This document shows, in pieces, positions 37,001 to 49,000 of a stretch of DNA of 64,000 nt. The notes beneath the pieces were generated by a model. It made no database searches. It was not told the DNA's origin and saw nothing but the letters and a program-made list of their open reading frames with translations. The first letter of the stretch is position 1, and each line of letters begins with the position of its first letter. Source of the DNA: Epiperipatus broadwayi (lineage: Eukaryota; Onychophora; Udeonychophora; Euonychophora; Peripatidae); contig JAQFVV010012496.1 of assembly GCA_028023455.1 (NCBI GenBank), positions 2,544,001-2,608,000 on the forward strand, given 5' to 3'. Both the position numbers and the translations under genes were made by a program.

Positions 37001-40000
37001 AAATAAATTTAAAAACTCTAAATGACAGTAAAATGTGTCACATTTTACAAGCTGTGGAAATCTGAGATAAACAAGTCACTATGGAAGTTGATAGTGGAGC
37101 GGAATTGTCACTGATTTCATACAAAGAATGGATAAAAATAAATGAAAACCACTCTTAACTTAACAAAGTCTGAAGTGGTAGCCACAGATATTAATGGGAA
37201 TAAAGTAGACAGTCATAATCATTGTAAGGCTAAATTCGAGATGACAGTTCTTATACTGTATGCAGTAAATAAAGATTTAGTCCACTGCTGGGAAGAAACT
37301 GTTTTGGACCTCTTGGTGTTTTATATAATTGCCCTAAAAACAGATTCTTATGAAGAAAAAAAATACCCCGGGTTATTTAAATATGAATCTGCTGAACTAA
37401 TAACCAGACCAGTTAACGATGAATTAATGAAAGATACAACATTTAAAACTTATTAAAAAAAAAAATTTTTAAAGCATTAAGAAGCTTTAGTAGAAGCAAT
37501 GTACCATCAGCACTTTACACCTACCACTGCGATGAATAAAATACCAGAATTACTGCTAGGTTATTCCTTTCGTACTTATCTAAACTGTTAGCCTCTAGTA
37601 GGAAAATTAAAAATCAAAAATTTCTATTGGGCAAAAACTTATGGATATACAATCTTTTAAAACATAAGTAGATGCCTGGTATAATAATAAAAGTGTCATC
37701 GAGGCAAATAGGATTAGCAAAATTACAAGATGGGAAGGAATTAAAAAGACATATAAATCACCTTCGCCATCATTATGATAATACTTTGTCCGAGACACAC
37801 CAAGACAAAACATGTACGGATCGAGCGATCAAAATAGATATGCCATGGTATAACCCAGATGATAATTCAAACTTAGAATTAATCGCACAAAATGAAGATG
37901 AAACTGCTCATAATCAACAACCAAACCCAACTACCCTCGTAGAAGATATTAATACAGTCGCTCCAAGGACTCCCCGTGTTCATTGACTCCCAAATTAAAG
38001 TTAAAGATTTTGTTTGTTGATACCCATTGATTTTTTAGAATGGAGGGAGGAATGCAATGTCTGTGATTCGTACATTAGATAAATCAATCGACTTACTTCA
38101 ATGCACGCTAATTGTTTTAGTTTTGATTATTTAATTCACTCTAGAAAATTACTAAAGAGAGTACTACCTATGTAAATTAAGATCTTGAGAAACCTATTAA
38201 GTGCTTTTGCAAAAAATTAACTGGGAAGGGTCGGAGTATTAGTCTTATAATGGTAATGAAGTTATAAAAGCCGCAAGATATGCTCGGAAATGGATTCCAA
38301 ACAAAACGTAAATATCAGAAGAAAATTCTCTCCTAAATAGAATATTCAAATTTATAGTACTTGTTATACAGTAATGTTAGCTTTAATTTGCATCCGATCT
38401 ATCAAATACGTCAAGCGATCGATACACTTGCTCACACATGTACAAAAAAAATACATGATTCTCGATGTACATATTTCATGCATAACCAGCACGCATCAGT
38501 TGGGCCGGATCATAATCTCCCATACATATACAATCAGTGCTCAGTTTATATTATGATAGAAATGCCTCATACTTTAATGTACAAGCTTCAGTCTTCTACC
38601 CTTTCAACCGTGCATTTCATTAAAAAAAACCGAGGGTGAAATGCACAAAACCCTTTTTCATATGTGTTTGGTCATGTGTATTATTTGCTTGAGATACAGT
38701 GGAGAAAAATAGACTGAAAAATTCTGAGTTCAAATCCCTCTAACTTAAATGATAAAAGTGATTACAGCAATTTACAAACAAGCGTACAAACAATCAAACA
38801 GAGAATGTAACTTAAATAAAAGCATTTAATAAAATATAAATAAAATTGATTAATACATTGAAACAGAAAGATGATACTCATGTTAGTTAAGTAATGTGTA
38901 TTTATTTAAACATTTTTTTAAAATTTCATTGTGAAGTTAGTGTACACATTTATTTAATTATTATACTATGTCATCATCATCATCATCAACCATTATCAAC
39001 CCACTGCAGGATGAAGGTCTCTCCAAGTTCAATCCATCTTCACCGATCCTTAGCTTCTCTTCTCCACATCACCCCTGCACACTTTCTTATTTCATCTATC
39101 CATCTCACATGTAGTCTCTTTCTGGGTCTCTTACAATCTCTTGGAATCCAGTTTAAAATTTCCATTGTCCATCTATTATCATCTCTTCTAGCATTATGTC
39201 CAGCTTTGTTTGTTCTCTTGCCCATATATTGTGTTTTCGATCTCTTCTTGTTACTCCCAACATGCATCTCTCCACACTTCTTTAAGTGCTCTGAAGTCTC
39301 TGTATTGCTCTTCTATTGAATGTCCAAGTCTCAGATCCATAAGTAAGAACTGGTAAAACACATTTATTAAAAAACCTTTTTTTTTTCAAACACATAGCCA
39401 TATTTCCTTTTAGTATCAAGTTATTTATACCAAAAGTACTCCAGCTAAGTTTAATTCTAATTATGCTATGTATATTATTATTATTATTATTTCTTTGTTT
39501 GTCTTCAACATTAAATAAAAGATGTTATTTAAATAAATCCCAAACCATGCTAAAATAATAAAATGTGGCGGTCGTGAAAATTTAATGGATCTCTCATGAT
39601 TGTCAAAATGTTGTAGGAAGCTAGATTAACAGTTTTTTTGCCATAATATTTTCCACCGATATATTTTGCTCTTTTATATATATTCTATTGATATCATTTA
39701 TTTTCTATTCCCAGATGGTTTTGTCAAACAAGTTTCTTAAATACGATTACGGAACTCCAGAAAAGAATCGAGAAAAGTATGGACAGGTTAGAAATTTTTT
39801 TTAAATATATATATTATTGCATTCTCTACAAAAATGTGTATTTATTTGCGACAGAAAAACTTAGAAATTCTTTTTTAATATTTATCTAACTATTGATATG
39901 TGTTTTTTATTGTTGTTGGTGTCATTTTTTATATTTGGTAAATATTAATATTAAGAAGGGGCCTCCTAGTGTACATTGAGCAGGACCTTCGAATGGACAT

Positions 40001-43000
40001 TTACTAGTAATAATTATAGATTAATACAGCAGATGAGCAGAGTATAAACCCACAAAAACTATGAGTACTAAATGTACCATAAAAGCCCTACAAGAAATGT
40101 TTGCCACTCATCGATAACCTGAGATCCTGGTATTCGATAATGAAACAGGGTTTACTTCTACAGATTTTGAAAACTACTTAACAGATAAAGACATTCATCA
40201 TGTTCTTACTCCAGCCTACCACCCTGCTTCTAACGGACTTTTCGGAAAAGGCAGTCCAAAGTTTGAGATCTGCCTTAAGAAAAGTAAAAGTTACAAATAT
40301 GGAAGAAACACTGATAGAATTCATGTTCTACTAGCATTTTATCCCTAGTGAGACAAACCATAAAACACCTGCAGAGTTGCTGTTTGGTAGAAAATATTAT
40401 ACTCATTTATCTAAACTTTTTTTGTAAAAAATAAATCAGAAAAAAGTAGTTCTGGAGAATATGCGTACAATGCAATTTTGTGAAATTTAGAATCGGCAAA
40501 ACTGTATGGGTTCTAGAATATTAAAAAAAGAAATGGATATCTGCCGTTTGACAAAGTATCTGAAGTCATACGAGTAATTAAATTCTAAAGTGGATTGCAT
40601 GTCAGAAGACAAAAATCATTTATGTCGGCAATTTTGATACATCGATCGTGAAAATGATAGACCTGAAGCTCCTCAATCAGAATATTTGATAAATAATGAA
40701 AAGATGCCCTCTATTGAGCATAATGATCTATTGACTATTGACCGAAATATGGGCAATGAAGTTAAAGTGAATCAAGATGTGGTTGTCTTGAATAAAGATG
40801 AACCTAGATCTCAAAAATCAACTGATGTATACACCGATCCTGATGAGAATAGAAATACTTCTACTCCATGAAGTCGGAGAAAGCCTGCCGGATATAGAAA
40901 TTGTTTTCTAGAGAGATGGGTGTACTGATGGTATAAATATTTTAAATTGCATGTAAATAAAGTTTTAATTAAATATCTGTATTGTACTGACAGTACTGTT
41001 ATTTTTTCCCCAGAAGGATTACTTTAGGAAAACATAACGTTTAAAATAAATTAGGAAAATTGGCATAGCTAATAAAAAGAGTCCTAAATTCTTAGCGCAC
41101 AGCAGTTGAGAGCAATCAGTCACAGTCAAGAGGAGAAAGTGGCTGCCGAAACTAAAACAGTACGTTCTCATAAAGGGAGAAAAGAAAATGCTGAATGGAT
41201 ATATTTTTTAGTAAATTACTTACCATTAAAGTTTAAATGGAAAAAAGTTTACATAGACTTTAATTACATATGTAAACAAACTATTTGTGGATTAATGAAC
41301 TGTATAATTATGGGCTGTGTGTGAAATAAGATATTTTCACACACTAAATATATTCCATAGCAATTCCTAAAAGTAAATGAGATAAACTATTGTCAGTAAT
41401 ATCATTTTATGTACTTGTTATATTCTTAAATTAATGCCTCAGCAAACAGAAATAAACTTGCTGCTATATAAATTCAAGGTGTGTGTATCATTCATTTTCA
41501 CCTACACGGTTGAGATCGTCTCCTTATAGACAAACAGCAGTAATAATAAATTTTAAACTACTAAACATCACATGGTCACTATTTCTTATGCTAGCACATA
41601 ACTGTTATTAAAACAGGCAAAACTCTCCATACAGTAGTGCCCCTCAGTGCCAACCAGGGTAATCAATGGATGCCAGAAGGCTTGTGCATAAAATCCCCAT
41701 CTAGTGCCTACTCATCCAATATCCCCAGATGAGTTTCTGGCTTGTGGCCTTCGTCAGTGAGGAACTTTGGATCTGGGAGCACTGCACCTAGATCTTAGGA
41801 TCTAATGCAACCCTCCAGCAGCCATCTTTTATCTCTACTTAACTACAAAACTATGAGAATAAAATTGAAAATATGATAATATTTTCAATCTAAGCTCAAT
41901 AGCCTAATCTGGGGATATTGGATGAGTAGGCACTAGATGGGGATTTTATGCACAAGCCTTCTGGCATCCATTGATTACTCTGGTTGGCACTGAGTGGCAC
42001 TACTGTATGGAGAGTTTTGCCTGTTTTAATAATAAATTTTACTGGCACAGTGTTAGATTGTAATTATATTGAAGGTAATCATCCCTTCTCAGTAGTGACA
42101 TTAAACAGTGATATTAAAACTATGAGGATATTCTCACTGCAGTCACAAGATAGAGACTAAGAAAATAATAGTAGTTATCTTAATTTTGAACTCAAATGCA
42201 ATTATGTGAGCCAATCTTAAGTGTCTAGAAGTGAAAGTGTGACTATATGAATCATTCACTTTAAGTCCATTTCTTATTTTAATACTCTTATTAGCACTTC
42301 TGAAATATTAAATTTTATTTTGTGCCAATATTAGATAATGTTTAATTATGTAACAATCAATAAATTTTAATGCCATGTTAGACCATAATTATGTAGAAGG
42401 TAAACATCCCCTACACTATATATCTTTTATGGAAACATAGTAGCAGTTTTACTATCAGCTAACCATGGTCTTTCCAGTTGTTTTAATGTTTATTAAGGCC
42501 CCTGATTTAGTTTGTGCTCGTGGCCATTTTGAAATCTAAAAACCACCACTGACAAATCCAACTGATAAATGACATAAATATTGAATAAAAGTACTTTAAA
42601 TTCATATTTTAAAAATTATAAGCTTATAAAAATAATATGATTTATTTTATTAGGGATTTTTTTTTTAAAATTTACCATCATAAAATATTTAAAATGTGAT
42701 GGCGTAAAGCGCTGGAATTTTCAGGAAGGGGAAAGGATGGTTTGGCTGATACAAAGTATCGATCAAAAGTTGCAGAAGTCTGATCAAATCAAGCTTATAA
42801 TTTCCAAATACTAAAAGATTATACTATATGCCTATATGAAATAAAGCATATTTTACTAAATTATAATTTCTAAAATATGAATTTACAGAACTTTTATCTG
42901 ATATTTATGTCATTTATCAGTTGGATGTGTCAGTGGTGGTTTTGGTTGGTCTTTTGATTTCAAAATGGCCATGAGCACAAACTAAATTGGCACCGTTTTT

Positions 43001-46000
43001 AAATCCATATTGATTTGACTTCTGAATCTATACATTCGTTCCCTATTCGCATTCATATGGCTTTATTTACCCATTTCAGATGCTTGACTAAAGTCTTCCT
43101 TTAGATTTTAAGCTTTTTTAAACAATACAAAAAACATTTGCAGAGAACCTTTACCATTTTTTTGTCTTGCATAACTAAATCAATATTTTTGTTTTAACTC
43201 TTTAAAAAAGTACTTTACAAAGTCTCTTAACTTTATAACTTCTAGCGTTACACTTAGAAAACATTTTATTAAGCAAATTATTGTGCTGTGTTATATATCC
43301 GGAGCTGAGAAAGGGGGAAAAAGAATGCATATGTTTTTTCAATATAATTAATAAATATTCATATCCAGATAAATCTGCATATGTGAAAGATATGCAGGTA
43401 ATTTCCGGTACTTTCTTTTTTATCGTAAATTTAAGAATTTTAAGGTTTTTTTTATTTGCATCTTTTTTTTTTTAAAAATAATAGATAACTTGGATTATAT
43501 TTAACTTGAACAGGAAGTAACTGAAACTTCCAATGCATTATATAATGTTTGCGTTTTTTTTTTGTCGGTACATCTTTGACCTTTAACCCAATCCTGTCAC
43601 CAGAAGTCAGACCCACCTCCCACACTTTAGATACAGAGGCAAAACTCCATACAGTAGTGCCACCCAGTGCAAGCCAGAGTAGTCAATGGATGCAAGAAGG
43701 TTTGTGCCAAAAATCCCTTTCTGGTGCACAAACCCTCTTGCATCCATTGATTATTCTTGCTCACTATTTAATGGAGGGTTTTTCCTGGTATGCATAGGGA
43801 ATGGTGATCATGTGACAACTATAAATACATTATGAAGATATTTTTGTTCAAGAGGCCATATAGCACATTGAAATTTAATTTCATATACATGTTATTACTT
43901 CATATATACAGTATATATTTAAATAGATTTTAAATCTCCTATACCATCATGTAATACTGAAACATGTAAACAACGATGTGAAATGGATAACTGATTCCCA
44001 AGAGGTGCATTTTGTTTGATAATTTACATTTTTTCCCCTTTGGATAGCATAATTGAATTAGAGTACACCTGGGTTTCATTTTACGCGCTAGATAGGTTCC
44101 TCAGAAAACACGTGCAAATGAAATCATGCAAAAATAGAAGTAACTTACCTTGAAAAAGGGGGGTATGGACTGTGATTTTTCAAAAATCACGTAAAAGCAA
44201 AGCACCAATGTAAAATTACTTTACAATTCGTGCAAAAAAAAATAAGGAAATAAAATATGACTAATAAAAAATTTCAAATTTGAAAAAAATTGATGCAAGA
44301 CAAACTTTTTTTAACTATAATATTTAATTTTATTCAAAATAATATATTTTTGTGCATAATTTGCAGTACAGTAATTGACATTTTTTTATACATGTTTTAA
44401 TTATTATCGCTACTTGTCGATATGTTGTGTTAATGATTTTCTGGTGACAACGTAATTAGTAATTAATCTTTGAGACGATAATTTTATTAATTGTTTATGA
44501 AGCTCGTGATATCCAGACATACAATCATTTAGCTCTCGTTGGAATTTAAGAGCACGTTCGTGATTAGTGTCATTAATAAGAAAATAATTAAAAATAAACT
44601 TGCAGACACTAACTGATTAATAATTGATTATGTTCTTTTTTAAAAAGCAAAAACAGAATGTGATTTAAAATGCAAAATTAACTCGCACAATGTTTGAACA
44701 AATTTACATTATAATCTTGTAAAATTTAATGTGTGTATACATAAAATGTGGAAATCATGATTTTAATTTCATTATTGCATAAAATCTTACTATTATAAAG
44801 CACTGAAAATATTGAAATTACTAAGATGAAAGTCGAATTCCAATAATGTGCTATTACTTTCAATATGACGTAAGTGTGTGAAATTTATTATTTAAAGTAA
44901 TAGCGCATTATCGGAGTTCAACTTCCGAAGAAACGTGAATCGCGTAACTTCAAAATCGCATTAAATAAATCCGCGTAAAAAGAGACCCTGGTGTATATTG
45001 ATATAGTATATAATATGGCTTCAGTGTATATATGTATGAATTTATTTAAAACTTGCTATGAATATGATTATCTGATAGCCGAAAGCATGCTAAGCATACC
45101 ATGCTATTAGGATTAAATAAAGCTATAAAGCTTTCTTCTCTATATGTTTGTGTGTATTTACTTTGTATAGCAAAATAATCCAGATACCAGATAAAATGAT
45201 AAGCTAAAATGAACATACAATCAAGTAGTGTGTAAATTCCAAAGTAACCAGGATGTAAAAAGTAACTTCAAAAGATTCTAGATCCCCAAGGTGGAACTAG
45301 GGGCTACTAAAGGCTATCTTGGCTTATATTACTGTTTCTGCTTACCTACATGTCAAATTCTCTAAATATTACAAGTTATCAGCTCAAGTCAAAAAAATCT
45401 ACAATAAAGGTCGAATCCACTTTTATTAATGGTCTAATATACTTATATAGACACTAAAAATTGCAACTTGACCTCAGAGACTGATGTAAAATTTAAATCT
45501 GTTAGAATAAACCATACACACATTAATTACAAATTATAACTCAGAAAACAAAATATGATATAAGACCAATATGTAGAGATAAATATCAACAAATTATTAT
45601 TTCTCCGAACGTTTTCGAAGGCTTACCGTTCATTATCAAGGACTACAAAATTTCTTATAATCTCCAACAATATACTGATATGCAAATATACAAAATGAAT
45701 CGGGTAAATATGCAAATAAGGTTCAAAGCGCCTCAGCATGCCATTTCTTTGATAAAGCGTAAAAAGTCTCCCTTTTATTTAATGCATGCTCATCCGAAAT
45801 GATAAAAAACACCTCTTTAATTTTCCTTCTCAGATCAATTCGCTCCCTACATAATACTTTGGGCTCATCTGGTCTGCATGCATGACCCGCAGCAATAGCA
45901 TGTTGTACAAAAATTGACTGATATTATAGGTACAAAGAAGTTTAAATAAACCTCTTTAAACAGGTAAATAAAACCTATTCTGAATGCAGACTAATAAATA

Positions 46001-49000
46001 GTCAATTACAACATTACAAACTGCAATTATAAATTTCAAATTTCACCCATTAAACACTCAAGGCGCATGTACTAAAGCTTTAAGCTTTATATAAGTATTA
46101 CGTGCTGACATTGCACTTAATAGGAATTAATATTTATAACTTTAAATTGATTCAAAATATTTCTAAATTTAATATCTGAATATTGACTCATTGTAAATCG
46201 AAAGATTTCGCGAATGTTAATGTTTAATAGAAATACTGGACTTAATCAGTGAAGAATTTATTAGCTTCATGCTCCCAAATCAAAATGCTTTAGATTTGCC
46301 TATATAATTAAGAAAAATAGGTTAGAGATAAGAGGGTCTCTCTTATCTTTATAAAGTCGAATCTCGTGTTATGATTTGTAGAGGTCTTTCTTGCTAAAAT
46401 TAAGCACTCAAGGTGCATGTACTAAAGCTTTAGCTTTATATAAATATTACGTGCTGACATTGCGCTTAATAAGAATTAATATTTATAATTTACTTTAGCT
46501 AAATTTTTCATTCCTGACTAATTCAATAATAAAAATTATTCACATTATCTAAGGTTTTTTTCTTCCAATGATCGCTCATAATATGATTATATATTTTCTA
46601 TTAGCAGAGTTGCTTCTTAGAAATAGTTTATTTGTTTAGGGCCATTATTATTTCCTCCTACCTTACCCATTTTTTAATTTATATAAAATCCAAAATACAA
46701 TTTTTTCTTTTTATATTTTACCTGCCGTTCAAAATAAGATAATATAATTAATTATCTAAACATCTTTTATTCCTCATTAATCTCTTTCACAAACTCCCCA
46801 TACAGTAGTTCCACCAAGTGCAAGCCTTCATAATCAATGAATGCAAGAAGGTTTGTGCATAAAATTTTTATCTAGTGCCTACACATCCAATATCCCCAGA
46901 CTAGTTTCTGGCTTGTGGCCTTCGTCAGTAAGGAACTTTGGATCTGAGAGCACTGCACCCAGATCTTAGGTTCTAATGCAACTCTCCAGCAGCCACATTT
47001 TATCTATTTGGTTAACTATAAAGCCATGAGATCAAGATGTAAACACAATAATGTTTTCAATTTGAGCTCATTTGCTTGTATAGTCATATAGATCTGAACT
47101 CAGTTCAGCATCTATACATTTTGGTGTTTTGGGTTTTTTAAAAACCACAGTTACCATTATCCTATGGACAGAATAGATATAAAATGATCCCAGATGTCAC
47201 ATGACCATCATTTCATATGCTTACACAGGCTGTTACGAACAGTAGCAAACTCTCCATACAGGTGGCACTATTGTAGTATTCTTAAATTTATTATAAAAGA
47301 CATTTTGATCCGCATCATTTTTTAAACCATAATTACTACAAAAGCAAAAAAAAATTTAAAGAACCTGAAACATTACTAATTCTGATAACTTTTTGAATCA
47401 AAGATTTAGAACTGTGCAACCGAGAATTTTTTTTTTTTTCGTTGTAATAGTTGACGGTCATGAATCTAATATACTTCATCAAAACTATGCTCTGCTGTAT
47501 TGTCACTGTTCATGGTTTGGCTCAATAGATAAAGCATACGATTTAGAATCGGGAATCTCGGGATCAATTCTGCTGCTTGCAGTTCTTAAATGTCATCATC
47601 TCCTGAGGGATAAAGCCATATATCTTTTTGCGCACTGTGGTTTGGCACAGTTCATAGAGTATCCAATTTGGGATCGGGAATTCCCAGGATCGATTTTCCC
47701 ATTCACAGGTCTCAAACTTCTTATAAACTCTTAACCAATAAAGCCATATGTCTTTTTTGCACCCTGCACAGTTTGGCATGGTTGGTAGAGCATCCAATTT
47801 GGGATCAGGAAATCCCAGGATCGATTTTTCTATTCACAGGTCTTGATCTGCTTATGAACTTTCCGGGCAATAAAGCCATGTTTTTTTTTTTTTTGCTCTG
47901 CACAGTTTAGCATAGTTGATAGAGCATTCAATTTGGGATCAGGGATCCCAGGATCAATTTTTCCACTTGCAGGGCTGGCACTTGAACGTATTATGAACTC
48001 TCGAGTAATAAAGCCATGTGTCTTTTTTGCCCTTCATGGTTTGGCGCAGTTGGTAGAGCAATCGACTTGGGATGGGAGGGTTCCAGGATCGATTCTGGAA
48101 CTCACAGATCTGGTTCTAGAACTTATGAATTCCTAAGCAATAAAGCCATAAGTCTTTTTTGCCCTGCATGGTTTGGCGCAGTTGGTAGAGCATCCAACTT
48201 GAGATCAGGAGGTTCCAGAATTGATTCTGCCACTTGCAGGAGCCATATGTCTTTTTGGCCATGCATGGTTTGGCATAGTTAGTAGAGCATCTGACTTGAG
48301 ATCAGGGGGTTCCAGGATTGATTTGTCCACTTGCAGGTTTTGAACCTTATGAACTCCTGAGTAATAAAGCCATATGTCTTTTTGGCCATGCATGGTTTGA
48401 TGTAGTTGGTTGGTAGAGCATCCGACTTGGGATCAGGGAGTTCCAGGATTGATTCTGCCATTTGCAGGTCTTGAAATTCTTATGAACTCCTGAGTAATAA
48501 AGCCATATGTCTTTATTGCCCTTCATGGTTTGGCACAGTTGGTAGAACATTCGACTTGGGAATGGGAAGATTCCAGAATCGATTCTGGAACTCGCAGGTC
48601 TGATTCTCGAACTTCTTATGAACTCCCCAGCAATAAAACCATAAATCCTTTTTGCCCTACATGGTTTGGCACAGTTGATAGAGCATTCAATTTGGAATTG
48701 GGAGGTCCCAGGATCAATTTTGCCACTTACAGGATTGGTGCTTGAACTTTTTATGAACTCCCGAGCAATAAAGCGATATGCCTTTTTTGCCATGCATGGT
48801 TTGGCCATATGTTTTTTTTTTTAGTATTTTTAATTGTATATTTGTGTTTTGTTATTTATATATTACATATAAAGATATGCATAAAAGTCTTTATTTATGT
48901 ATATATTTTCCATACCATAAAATAAGTTATGATATTATTAATTTTTATACATTTTAAAATCAAATTGCTATAAAAACTTTATACAATAAAATTATTTCAG

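Noticed and set aside
38894-39319. 141-codon plus-strand frame
   Set aside because: It is the antisense shadow of the RTE-like LINE tail, which is recognisable on the minus strand.
47393-48808. A cluster of 60-150-codon frames on both strands
   Set aside because: They follow the tRNA-like tandem units, recur with the repeat period and overlap on both strands.
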